Assembly (NCBI RefSeq): GCF_000195635.1
Contig: NZ_GL882604.1
Coordinates: forward strand, 1 to 64,000
From: Bacteroides fluxus YIT 12057
GTDB taxonomy: Bacteria; Bacteroidota; Bacteroidia; Bacteroidales; Bacteroidaceae
Reading direction: 5' to 3'
DNA length: 64,000 nucleotides
In this document: piece by piece, positions 55,328 to 64,000 of the stretch
How positions within the stretch are numbered: position 1 is the stretch's first letter
Layout of the letters: the number at the start of each line of letters is the position of its first letter
Position numbers and translations under genes: made by a program
Notes under the pieces: model-generated
The model's database searches: none
The model's input: only the letters and a program-made list of their open reading frames with translations
What the model was told of the DNA's origin: nothing

Positions 55328-58300
55328 CCGCAAACAGAAACTGCGGGACAACATCGAGGCGATACGGACGGCATTCATCCTTGACAGGGAAAATAGGACA
55401 GCGACAACCGAAGAGCGTGCCATACTTCAAAGGTACTGCGGTTTCGGCGGTCTGAAATGTATCCTCAACCCTGCAAAGGAACTGACGGATGCCGTCCGGT
55501 GGGCGAAATCCGACCTCGAACTGTTCGCCCCGACGGTGGAGCTGCACAGGCTTATCCGTGAGAACAGCAAGGACGAAACAGAGTACAAGCGGTTTGTGGA
55601 TTCGCTGAAAGCGTCCGTGCTGACCGCTTTCTACACCCCCAAAGAGATAACCGACACCATCGCGGACGTGCTGGCAGATTACAGCGTCCGCCCCGCCCGT
55701 ATGCTCGAACCGTCGGCAGGTGTCGGCGTGTTCGTGGATTCCATGCTGCGGCACAGCCCCAATGCGGATGTGATGGCTTTCGAGAAGGATCTGCTCACGG
55801 GTACAATCTTGAGGCATCTCTATCCCGACCAGAAAATGCGCACCTGCGGTTTTGAGAAAATCGAAAGACCGTTCAACAATTATTTCGACTTGGCGGTGTC
55901 CAACATTCCGTTCGGTGACATTGCCGTGTTCGACGCGGAGTTTCAGCGGAGCGACTCTTTCGGCAGACGCTCCGCCCAGAAAACCATCCACAACTATTTC
56001 TTTCTCAAAGGACTGGATGCCGTGCGTGACGGCGGTATCGTGGCGTTCATCACCTCGCAAGGGGTATTGAATAGCACCAAGACCTCCGTGCGTAACGAGC
56101 TGTTCAGTCAGGCCAATCTGGTATCCGCGATACGCCTGCCCAACAACCTGTTCACGGACAACGCGGGCACGGAGGTGGGCAGTGACCTGATTGTCCTGCA
56201 AAAGAACCTCAGCAAGAAGGAAATGTCGCAGGACGAGCGGCTGATGACCGTGATACAGACGGACACGAAAACCGCCCTGACCGACAACGCCTATTTCATC
56301 CACCACCCGGAACGCATCGTGCATACGATGGCGAAACTTGACACAGACCCCTACGGGAAGCCCGCTATGGTTTATCTGCACGAGGGCAAGGCAGCAGGCA
56401 TCGCCGGGGATTTGCGCCGTATGCTCGACGAGGATTTCCATTACAGGCTTGCCATGCGCTTGTATTCGGGTTCAATCCGGCAGGCAGGAACGGAAGAAAA
56501 AGTTGCCGTTCAAAATAAAGTAGAGCGTCCTGCCATAAAATTGGAAACAGTATCCTCGGCGCAGACGGTGGAAACTCCGACAGAAAAGCCGCAACCCGCA
56601 GATGAAAAGCCGGAGATAGAACCGCGCCCGCAATATTCCGCAGGCGTGCAGCTCACCCTGCTTGACCTCTGGGGGATGACGGAAGAGGTCAGCCAACCGA
56701 AAACCTCCAAAAAGAAAAAGACGGTGAAAAAGGCAGTTACGGCAAAGTCCACTCCGCCCAAACCGAAAGTCACGGTTACACCGACAGCTCCAACTGCAAA
56801 ACCCGCAATGGAGAATAAGGAGGTGAAAGCGGAGAACACCGCCAAGCCTGCCGACCCGGACGACATCTATGCCACACTGGACTGGGATACCAATCCTCCC
56901 ATCAACGGTTTCTATGAAATGATGATGGGTTTGACGCCGGAGCGTAGGAAAGAACTTCGGGAACTGGCAAGGCAGCATAACGAGAAACAAGTGGCGGAAA
57001 AGACGGAAGTGAAAGCCGTGCCGGAAACTTCCCGTGAGCAGCCACGACAGGAGGAAACACAGCCGGAGGCAGTCGCCGCACCTGCCGTTACAGATACCCC
57101 ATCGGAAGCGGTGGGGACTTTCCTTTTCCCCGACATCGAAGCGGAAAAGCCGAAGGAGGAAGTCGTGGACCTTTCTCCGCGTGCCTACCACCGCACGCCG
57201 GAGATGCACCTGCGCGAAGGGTCGCTGGTGGCTGACCGGGGGCGTCATAACATCGGCTACCTGAAAGACATCACGCCATACGGGGCGACATTCCAGCCGC
57301 TCGACCTGAAAGGATACCAGAAGGAAAAGGCGTTGTTGTATGTGTCGCTGCGTGACGCCTACGAGCGTCTGTACCGTTATGAATCGCTCCGGCGCGAGGC
57401 AAATGTTCCGTGGCGAGAGCATCTGAATACCTGTTACGATGAGTTTGTCATGCGCTACGGCAACCTCAACGCCAAGCAGAACGTGAAGTTAGTGATGATG
57501 GATGCGGGCGGGCGCGACATCCTTTCGCTGGAACGGATGGAAAACGGAAAGTTCGTCAAGGCGGACATCTTCGAGCATCCTGTTTCCTTCGCGGTGGAGA
57601 GCCATGCCAACGTAGGCTCTCCCGAAGAAGCCCTGTCTGCGTCGCTCAACAAATATGGTACGGTCAATCTCGACTATATGCGGGAGATAACCGACAGCAC
57701 GGCGGAGGATTTGCTCACTGCCCTGCAAGGGCGCATCTACTACAATCCGCTCGTGACCGGTTACGAAATCAAAGACCGTTTCATCGCCGGAAATGTCATA
57801 GAGAAAGCGGAACGCATAGAGGCATGGATGGGTGACAATCCCGAAAATGAGCGTATGCCGGAGGTGAAGCAGGCGTTGGAGGCTCTGAAAGATGCCGAGC
57901 CGCAGCGCATCGCCTTCGAGGATCTGGACTTCAATTTCGGGGAACGCTGGATTCCGACGGGTGTCTATGCCGCCTACATGAGCCGGCTGTTCGACACGGA
58001 GGTGAAAATCGCCTATTCCGCAAGCATGGACGAGTTTTCGGTGGTGTGCGGCTACCGCACCATGAAAATCACGGACGAGTTTCTGGTGAAGGGGTATTAC
58101 CGGAACTATGACGGTATGCACCTCCTAAAACACGCCCTGCACAACACCTGCCCTGACATGATGAAGTCCATCGGCAAGGACGAGCATGGCAACGACATCA
58201 AGATGCGCGACAGCGAGGGAATACAACTCGCCAACGCCAAGATTGACGAGATACGAAACGGCTTCTCCGAATGGCTCGAAGAGCAGTCGCCGCAGTTCAA

Positions 58301-61133
58301 GGAGCGGCTTGTGACGATGTATAACCGCAAGTTCAACTGTTTCGTGCGCCCGCGCTACGACGGCTCCCATCAGACCTTTCCCGACCTCAACCTGAAAGGG
58401 CTGGCAAGCCGGGGTATCAAGAGCGTCTATCCCTCACAGATGGATTGCGTCTGGATGTTGAAACAGAACGGCGGCGGAATTTGCGACCACGAGGTGGGAA
58501 CCGGTAAGACGCTGATAATGTGCATCGCCGCGCATGAGATGAAGCGTCTGAATTTGGCACACAAGCCGATGATTATCGGGCTGAAAGCCAACGTTGCGGA
58601 GATTGCAGCCACCTATCAGGCGGCATATCCCAACGCACGTATTCTGTACGCTTCGGAGAAGGACTTTTCGACCGCCAACCGTGTGCGCTTCTTCAATAAT
58701 ATAAAGAACAACGACTACGATTGCGTCATCATGTCGCACGACCAGTTCGGCAAGATACCGCAGTCGCCGGAATTGCAGCAGCGCATCCTGCAAGCAGAGC
58801 TTGACACGGTGGAGGAAAACCTCGAAGTGCTACGGCAGCAGGGAAAGAACGTGTCGCGGGCGATGCTGAAAGGATTGGAGAAGCGCAAGCACAACCTTGA
58901 AGCGAAGCTGGAGAAGGTGGAACACGCCATAAAGTCACGCACGGACGACGTGGTGGATTTCAAGCAGATGGGCATCGACCACATCTTCATAGATGAGAGC
59001 CACCAGTTCAAGAATCTGACTTTCAACACGCGCCACGACCGTGTGGCGGGATTGGGAAACAGCGAGGGAAGCCAGAAGGCACTTAACATGCTCTTTGCCA
59101 TACGCACCATACAGGAGCGCACAGGAAAAGACTTGGGTGCGACCTTCCTCTCCGGCACGACTATCAGCAACTCACTGACTGAATTGTACCTGCTGTTCAA
59201 GTACCTGCGCCCGAAGGAGCTGGAACGGCAGGACATAAGGTGTTTCGACGCTTGGGCGGCGATATTTGCCAAGAAGACGACGGATTTTGAATTTAACGTG
59301 ACGAACAATGTGGTCCAGAAGGAGCGTTTCCGCTACTTCATCAAAGTGCCGGAGCTTGCCGCCTTCTATAATGAAATCACGGACTACCGCACGGCGGAGG
59401 ATGTGGGCGTTGACCGTCCTGCCAAGAACGAGATACTGCACCATATACCGCCCACGCCGGAACAGGAGGACTTCATACAGAAACTGATGCAGTTCGCCAA
59501 GACGGGCGATGCCACCTTGTTGGGCAGGCTGCCGCTTTCGGAAACGGAAGAAAAGGCGAAGATGCTCATCGCCACGGACTATGCCCGGAAAATGGCACTC
59601 GACATGCGCATGATAGACCCGAATTACGAAGATCATCCCGACAACAAAGCGAGTCACTGTGCCAAGATGATCGCGGAGTATTATCAAAAATACGACGCCC
59701 AGAAAGGCACGCAGTTCGTTTTCTCTGATTTGGGGACATACCAGCCGGGCGACGGGTGGAACGTCTATTCGGAAATCAAGCGCAAACTGACGGAGGACTA
59801 CGGTATACCGCCAAGCGAGGTGCGCTTCATTCAGGAGTGCAAGACCGACAAGGCGCGGAAGGCGGTGATAGACGCCATGAACGCCGGGACGGTGCGTGTG
59901 CTGTTCGGCTCTACCTCTATGCTCGGAACGGGTGTGAACGCCCAGAAACGGTGTGTGGCTATCCATCATCTCGATACGCCGTGGCGACCGTCCGACTTGC
60001 AACAGCGTGACGGACGCGGAGTTAGGGCAGGTAATGAGATTGCCAAACATTTCGCCGGGAACAACGTGGATGTAATCATCTACGCGGTGGAGAAGTCACT
60101 GGACAGCTACAAGTTCAACCTCCTGCACTGCAAGCAGACTTTCATAAGCCAGCTCAAAAGCGGTGCGATGGGTGCGCGTACCATCGACGAGGGGGCAATG
60201 GACGAAAAATCGGGCATGAATTTCTCGGAATACATGGCGTTGCTCTCCGGCAATACCGACCTGTTGGACAAGGCGAAACTGGAAAAGCGGATCGCATCGC
60301 TCGAAGGGGAACGCAAGTCGTTCAACAAGGGCAAGCGTGATTCGGAGTTCAAGCTGGAGTCAAAGACCGGCGAGTTGCGCAACAACACGGCTTTCATAGA
60401 TGCCATGACGGAGGACTGGAACCGCTTCCTGTCGGTGGTGCAGACCGACAAGGAGGGCAACCGCCTTAATATAATAAAGGTGGACGGAGTGGATTCCGCC
60501 GATGAGAAGGTCATCGGAAAGCGTTTGCAGGAGATAGCCAAGAATGCCACGACCGGAGGGTTGTACACGCAGGTCGGTGAACTTTACGGTTTTCCGATAA
60601 AGGTGGTGAGCGAAAGGATACTCAAAGAGGGATTGGAGTTCACCGACAACCGCTTCGTGGTCGAGGGGAACTACAAGTACACCTACAACAACGGGCATCT
60701 GGCGATGGCTGACCCGTTGGCCGCCGCCCGCAACTTCCTCAACGCGATGGAGAGGATACCCTCCATCATCGACCAGTACAAGGCGAAGAACGAGGTGCTG
60801 GAGATGGAGATACCGCAGTTACAGGAGATAGCGGGTAAGGTGTGGAAGAAGGAGGACGAGCTGAAGCAGTTGAAGTCCGAACTTGCCGCCCTTGACCGAA
60901 AAATTCAGCTGGAGCTTGCGCCACCCACGCCCGAAGTCGCAGAAAAGGAGAATGAAGGGCAACAGCTCAAGCCGGAAGCGGAAGATGTGAGGAACAGGCA
61001 GGCGCAATATCCCGAAAATGCACCGCCGCAGATACGCAGTCCGGCGGATAGTATCGTTGCCAACCATGTCATAATCGGGCGTCCGGGACTGTATGCCAAG
61101 GAGGAAACCCGGTCCAAAGGATTGAAAATATAA
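55317..61133 (+). CDS. N6-adenine methylase / SNF2-like helicase fusion
   Basis: 1938 aa. Residues about 1-400: methylase domain with SAM motif [13 protein letters not shown] (129-141) and catalytic NIPFG (196-200, a variant of NPPF/Y). About 400-620: a Lys/Pro/Thr-rich linker. About 640-1040: LPD-like accessory domains. About 1040-1700: helicase with GTGKT (1061-1065), DESH (1226-1229) and the C-terminal motif [21 protein letters not shown] coiled coil and a Pro/Glu-rich tail close the protein. Similar proteins (BmhA type) occur in Bacteroides ICEs. Possible roles are modification against host restriction or strand processing in transfer; neither is proven here. Confidence 0.88.
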   Translation: MAFNRKQKLRDNIEAIRTAFILDRENRTATTEERAILQRYCGFGGLKCILNPAKELTDAVRWAKSDLELFAPTVELHRLIRENSKDETEYKRFVDSLKASVLTAFYTPKEITDTIADVLADYSVRPARMLEPSAGVGVFVDSMLRHSPNADVMAFEKDLLTGTILRHLYPDQKMRTCGFEKIERPFNNYFDLAVSNIPFGDIAVFDAEFQRSDSFGRRSAQKTIHNYFFLKGLDAVRDGGIVAFITSQGVLNSTKTSVRNELFSQANLVSAIRLPNNLFTDNAGTEVGSDLIVLQKNLSKKEMSQDERLMTVIQTDTKTALTDNAYFIHHPERIVHTMAKLDTDPYGKPAMVYLHEGKAAGIAGDLRRMLDEDFHYRLAMRLYSGSIRQAGTEEKVAVQNKVERPAIKLETVSSAQTVETPTEKPQPADEKPEIEPRPQYSAGVQLTLLDLWGMTEEVSQPKTSKKKKTVKKAVTAKSTPPKPKVTVTPTAPTAKPAMENKEVKAENTAKPADPDDIYATLDWDTNPPINGFYEMMMGLTPERRKELRELARQHNEKQVAEKTEVKAVPETSREQPRQEETQPEAVAAPAVTDTPSEAVGTFLFPDIEAEKPKEEVVDLSPRAYHRTPEMHLREGSLVADRGRHNIGYLKDITPYGATFQPLDLKGYQKEKALLYVSLRDAYERLYRYESLRREANVPWREHLNTCYDEFVMRYGNLNAKQNVKLVMMDAGGRDILSLERMENGKFVKADIFEHPVSFAVESHANVGSPEEALSASLNKYGTVNLDYMREITDSTAEDLLTALQGRIYYNPLVTGYEIKDRFIAGNVIEKAERIEAWMGDNPENERMPEVKQALEALKDAEPQRIAFEDLDFNFGERWIPTGVYAAYMSRLFDTEVKIAYSASMDEFSVVCGYRTMKITDEFLVKGYYRNYDGMHLLKHALHNTCPDMMKSIGKDEHGNDIKMRDSEGIQLANAKIDEIRNGFSEWLEEQSPQFKERLVTMYNRKFNCFVRPRYDGSHQTFPDLNLKGLASRGIKSVYPSQMDCVWMLKQNGGGICDHEVGTGKTLIMCIAAHEMKRLNLAHKPMIIGLKANVAEIAATYQAAYPNARILYASEKDFSTANRVRFFNNIKNNDYDCVIMSHDQFGKIPQSPELQQRILQAELDTVEENLEVLRQQGKNVSRAMLKGLEKRKHNLEAKLEKVEHAIKSRTDDVVDFKQMGIDHIFIDESHQFKNLTFNTRHDRVAGLGNSEGSQKALNMLFAIRTIQERTGKDLGATFLSGTTISNSLTELYLLFKYLRPKELERQDIRCFDAWAAIFAKKTTDFEFNVTNNVVQKERFRYFIKVPELAAFYNEITDYRTAEDVGVDRPAKNEILHHIPPTPEQEDFIQKLMQFAKTGDATLLGRLPLSETEEKAKMLIATDYARKMALDMRMIDPNYEDHPDNKASHCAKMIAEYYQKYDAQKGTQFVFSDLGTYQPGDGWNVYSEIKRKLTEDYGIPPSEVRFIQECKTDKARKAVIDAMNAGTVRVLFGSTSMLGTGVNAQKRCVAIHHLDTPWRPSDLQQRDGRGVRAGNEIAKHFAGNNVDVIIYAVEKSLDSYKFNLLHCKQTFISQLKSGAMGARTIDEGAMDEKSGMNFSEYMALLSGNTDLLDKAKLEKRIASLEGERKSFNKGKRDSEFKLESKTGELRNNTAFIDAMTEDWNRFLSVVQTDKEGNRLNIIKVDGVDSADEKVIGKRLQEIAKNATTGGLYTQVGELYGFPIKVVSERILKEGLEFTDNRFVVEGNYKYTYNNGHLAMADPLAAARNFLNAMERIPSIIDQYKAKNEVLEMEIPQLQEIAGKVWKKEDELKQLKSELAALDRKIQLELAPPTPEVAEKENEGQQLKPEAEDVRNRQAQYPENAPPQIRSPADSIVANHVIIGRPGLYAKEETRSKGLKI

Positions 61134-61156
61134 CCTAAGGAATTTTATCTGAAGTA

Positions 61157-61260
61157 TTAATAAGGGCTATCCCAAAAGGTCTAAAAGTAAATTTTATCCT
61201 TTCTGCAAGTATCTATAGGATGGCAACTGCATTTTTTTCTTTTTGGGCAGCCCTTATTAA
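61157..61260. repeat. MITE-like 104-bp element with about 20-bp inverted ends
   Basis: The left end TTAATAAGGGCTATCCCAAAA (61157 on) and right end TTTTGGGCAGCCCTTATTAA (to 61260) are inverted copies with one small mismatch. The inside (about 60 bp) has no ORF. It begins 24 bp after the helicase stop, so it could also act as a long-stem terminator. Confidence 0.6.
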
Positions 61261-61337
61261 AATTTATTCTTATTTTAGGTTATATACATTCATGTCCATT
61301 TATGTAAAAAATTCCTGCTGACCTTGTTTATGTCTTG

Positions 61338-61543
61338 TCAGTCACCATTTGCAAAACCATATTTGACCCTCAAAGAGGCTGAATTTGATAAGTAACTTGC
61401 TACATACTCATAATAAGGAGCTAAATAGAACACGAATGGGAAATACACAAATGCTAAACTAAAGAAGATATTGGCCAAAATAAACGCTATACCGAGAGAG
61501 AAACTTGATTTTTCAACTTCCTAAAACGGTGTTGTTCAAACAT
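61338..61543 (-). pseudogene. Frameshifted small membrane-protein gene
   Basis: From ATG 61543 the frame reads MFEQHRFRKLKNQVSLSV and stops. One frame over, KSSFSLGIAFILANIFFSL, then AFVYFPFVFYLAPYYEYVAS, runs on to a stop at 61338-61340. One extra A in the A5 tract near 61511-61515 would fuse them to about 68 aa with one or two membrane helices. No family recognised. The rest of 61261-61620 shows no other gene. Confidence 0.45.
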
Positions 61544-61625
61544 TTCTACTTATTTGTACTTGCCAGTTGAACCTACGCTTCCCTAATAAAATGTCTATGG
61601 TAAAAAGTTAAAAAATCCTCCCACT

Positions 61626-61656
61626 TTTGTTAGATATATTTTTTTGTGTAATTTTG
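61626..61656 (+). promoter_or_regulatory. tetQ operon promoter
   Basis: TTTG (61626-61629), a 19-nt spacer and TAATTTTG (61649-61656) match the Bacteroidales consensus. The expected start is near 61663. Confidence 0.85.
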
Positions 61657-61662
61657 TAATCG

Positions 61663-61790
61663 TTATGCGGCAGTAATAATATACATATTAATACGAGTTA
61701 GTAATCCTGTAGTTCTCATATGCTACGAGGAGGTATTAAAAGGTGCGTTTCGACAATGCATCTACTGTAGTATATTATTGCTTAATCCAA
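61663..61790 (+). promoter_or_regulatory. tetQ attenuator leader
   Basis: A three-residue ORF, Met-Arg-Gln-stop (61665-61676), is followed by a hairpin TCC-t-GTAG (61705-61712) with CTAC-g-AGGA (61723-61731). The hairpin masks the Shine-Dalgarno GAGGAGG (61727-61733). Published CTnDOT work reports translational attenuation of tetQ-rteA-rteB with a three-codon leader peptide, which this matches. Confidence 0.8.
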
Positions 61791-63716
61791 ATGAATATTA
61801 TAAATTTAGGAATTCTTGCTCACATTGATGCAGGAAAAACTTCCGTAACCGAGAATCTGCTGTTTGCCAGTGGAGCAACGGAAAAGTGCGGCCGTGTGGA
61901 TAATGGTGACACCATAACGGACTCTATGGATATAGAGAAACGTAGAGGAATTACTGTCCGGGCTTCTACGACATCTATTATCTGGAATGGAGTGAAATGC
62001 AATATCATTGACACTCCGGGACACATGGATTTTATTGCGGAAGTGGAGCGGACATTCAAAATGCTTGATGGAGCAGTCCTCATCTTATCCGCAAAGGAAG
62101 GCATACAAGCGCAGACAAAGTTGCTGTTCAGTACTTTACAAAAGCTGCAAATCCCGACAATTATATTTATCAATAAGATTGACCGTGCCGGTGTGAATTT
62201 GGAGCGTTTGTATATGGATATAAAAACAAATCTGTCGCAAGATGTCCTGTTTATGCAAACTGTTGTCGATGGATCGGTTTATCCGGTTTGCTCCCAAACA
62301 TATATAAAGGAAGAATACAAAGAATTTGTATGCAACCATGACGACGATATATTAGAACGATATTTGGCGGATAGCGAAATTTCACCGGCTGATTATTGGA
62401 ATACGATAATCGCTCTTGTGGCAAAAGCCAAAGTCTATCCGGTGCTACATGGATCAGCAATGTTCAATATCGGTATCAATGAGTTGTTGGACGCCATTTC
62501 TTCTTTTATACTTCCTCCGGCATCAGTCTCAAACAGACTTTCAGCTTATCTCTATAAGATAGAGCATGACCCCAAAGGGCATAAAAGAAGTTTTCTTAAA
62601 ATAATTGACGGAAGTCTGAGACTTCGAGACGTTGTAAGAATCAACGATTCGGAAAAATTCATCAAGATTAAAAATCTAAAGACTATTTATCAGGGCAGAG
62701 AGATAAATGTTGATGAAGTGGGTGCCAATGATATCGCGATTGTAGAAGATATAGAAGATTTTCGAATCGGAGATTATTTAGGTGCTAAACCTTGTTTGAT
62801 TCAAGGATTATCTCATCAGCATCCCGCTCTCAAATCCTCCGTCCGGCCAAATAAGCCCGAAGAGAGAAGCAAGGTGATATCCGCTCTGAATACATTGTGG
62901 ATTGAAGACCCGTCTTTGTCCTTTTCCATAAACTCATATAGTGATGAATTGGAAATCTCGTTATATGGTTTGACCCAAAAGGAAATCATACAGACATTGC
63001 TGGAAGAACGATTTTCCGTAAAGGTCCATTTTGATGAGATCAAGACTATCTACAAAGAACGACCTATAAAAAAGGTCAATAAGATTATTCAGATCGAAGT
63101 ACCACCCAACCCTTACTGGGCCACAATAGGGCTGACTCTTGAACCCTTACCGTTAGGGGCAGGGTTGCAAATCGAAAGTGACATCTCCTATGGTTATCTG
63201 AACCATTCTTTTCAAAATGCCGTTTTTGAAGGGATTCGTATGTCTTGCCAATCTGGTTTACATGGATGGGAAGTGACAGATCTGAAAGTAACTTTTACTC
63301 AAGCCGAGTATTATAGCCCGGTAAGTACACCTGCTGATTTCAGACAGCTGACCCCTTATGTCTTCAGGCTGGCTTTGCAACAGTCAGGTGTGGACATTCT
63401 CGAACCGATGCTCTGTTTTGAGTTGCAGATACCCCAAGTAGCGAGTTCCAAAGCTATTACAGATTTGCAAAAACTGATGTCTGAGATTGAAGACATCAGT
63501 TGTAATAATGAGTGGTGTCATATTAAAGGGAAAGTTCCATTAAATACAAGTAAAGACTATGCCTCAGAAGTAAGTTCGTACACTAAGGGCTTAGGCATTT
63601 TTATGGTTAAGCCATGTGGGTATCAAATAACAAAAGACGGTTATTCTGATAATATCCGCATGAACGAAAAAGATAAACTTTTATTCATGTTCCAAAAATC
63701 AATGTCATTAAAATAA
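61791..63716 (+). CDS. tetQ: Ribosomal protection protein Tet(Q)
   Basis: A tetracycline-resistance GTPase related to EF-G that removes the drug from the ribosome. GTPase motifs are G1 [10 protein letters not shown]3 DTPGHMDF and G4 NKIDRAG. 641 aa from ATG 61791 ([15 protein letters not shown]), which aligns with the Tet(M) N-terminus. The frame also opens at GTG 61743, giving the 657-aa form; this GTG has a well-placed Shine-Dalgarno, so both may be used. AT-rich compared with the excision genes. It is the first gene of the tetQ-rteA-rteB operon, induced by tetracycline through the leader. Confidence 0.95.
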
Positions 63717-64000
63717 TGGAGCGGTCAGGAAATTTCTATAAGGCAATACGGTTGGGATATATACTTATCTCCATTCTTATCGGATGTATGGCATATAATA
63801 GCCTCTATGAATGGCAGGAGATAGAAGCATTAGAACTTGGCAATAAAAAAATAGACGAGCTCCGAAAAGAAATAAACAATATCAATATTCAAATGATAAA
63901 ATTTTCTCTATTGGGTGAAACAATACTGGAATGGAACGATAAAGATATCGAGCATTACCATGCACGGCGTATGGCAATGGACAGTATGCTCTGCCGTTTC
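63716..64000 (+). CDS. rteA: RteA sensor kinase, N-terminal part (cut by window end)
   Basis: ATG at 63716 overlaps the tetQ TAA by one base. The 95 visible codons begin [20 protein letters not shown], then LIGCMAYNSLYEWQEIEALE, giving one membrane helix and the start of a helical sensor region. Position right after tetQ identifies RteA, sensor partner of RteB in the tetracycline-controlled cascade leading to RteC and excision. The catalytic part lies outside the window. Confidence 0.88.
   Translation, partial: MERSGNFYKAIRLGYILISILIGCMAYNSLYEWQEIEALELGNKKIDELRKEINNINIQMIKFSLLGETILEWNDKDIEHYHARRMAMDSMLCRF

Larger units (their letters stand above)
47402..64000. mobile_element. CTnDOT/CTnERL-type integrative conjugative element, left part
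   Basis: The order att, int, orf2, xis2c, xis2d, orf3, exc, candidate rteR, methylase-helicase, tetQ, rteA is that of the CTnDOT family. No ermF region is present, so it resembles CTnERL. rteB, rteC, mob and tra genes are expected beyond the right edge. Confidence 0.92.

Noticed and set aside
54984..56441. 485-aa minus-strand frame
   Set aside because: Antisense to DUF1896 and the methylase domain; no recognisable features.
59172..60050. 292-aa minus-strand frame
   Set aside because: Antisense to the helicase C-terminal domain with motif [16 protein letters not shown] on the real strand.
47402..61742. ermF or other second resistance gene
   Set aside because: Every large frame in this part of the ICE is accounted for; only tetQ is a resistance gene here.

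Overview
The window is chromosomal DNA of a Bacteroides species. Promoters follow the Bacteroidales form (TTTG, about 20 nt, then TAnnTTTG), Shine-Dalgarno sites are weak, and the families are typical of the genus: serine palmitoyltransferase, a PCMD lipoprotein, HAE1 efflux and MacB-like permeases. From about 47.4 kb to the right edge it carries the left part of a CTnDOT/CTnERL-type integrative conjugative element (ICE). I cannot name the species from sequence alone.

Chromosomal part (1-47.4 kb). A decayed transposase end and a 21-bp triple repeat precede dapA, ligA and trmD. Next come pyrK-pyrD, a short XRE-type regulator with a long AT-rich palindromic intergenic region, amn-holA, and a solo PD-(D/E)XK protein. 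An OMF-MFP-RND efflux operon follows (15.6 to 9.9 kb), then a PCMD lipoprotein with a beta-barrel partner, nif3 with a zinc-ribbon coiled-coil protein, and split fetA/fetB-like genes. A polyamine operon converts agmatine to N-carbamoylputrescine and then putrescine. aspS-gtrA, a sensor kinase with a lipid kinase, and spt (sphingolipid synthesis) complete this stretch.

Exporter island (33.1-46.6 kb). A TolC-like protein, an HlyD-like adaptor, three FtsX/MacB-type permeases and one ATPase run leftward. Divergent to them is an NtrC-type response regulator with its histidine kinase. The intergenic DNA holds a good sigma-54 promoter facing tolC and two GTGC-N6-GCAC palindromes exactly 21 bp apart. 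A third copy plus another sigma-54-like promoter lies in front of the second permease. This reads as a self-contained two-component/sigma-54 regulon.

ICE part (47.4-64 kb). The junction is GCAAAGTTAC, the IntDOT core GTANNTTTGC read on the other strand. The integrase is 411 aa with Ser259 and Tyr381, as in IntDOT. Then come orf2, two leftward HTH genes, a predicted xis2c-xis2d-orf3-exc excision operon with a palindrome in the position expected for RteC, a 90-nt candidate for the sRNA RteR, a DUF1896 gene, a 1938-aa methylase-helicase fusion, and tetQ with its attenuator leader followed by rteA, cut by the window end. No erm gene is present, so the layout is closer to CTnERL than CTnDOT. The int-to-helicase part is visibly GC-richer than the chromosome, while tetQ-rteA is AT-rich, so the ICE is a mosaic.

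Leads beyond routine annotation: the sigma-54 exporter regulon; ICE insertion into the -7 box of a small membrane-protein gene; a 22-bp inverted repeat abutting the start codon of the efflux operon; several long palindromes; a poly-A frameshift in a lipocalin-like lipoprotein; and a decayed membrane gene plus a MITE-like element upstream of tetQ.
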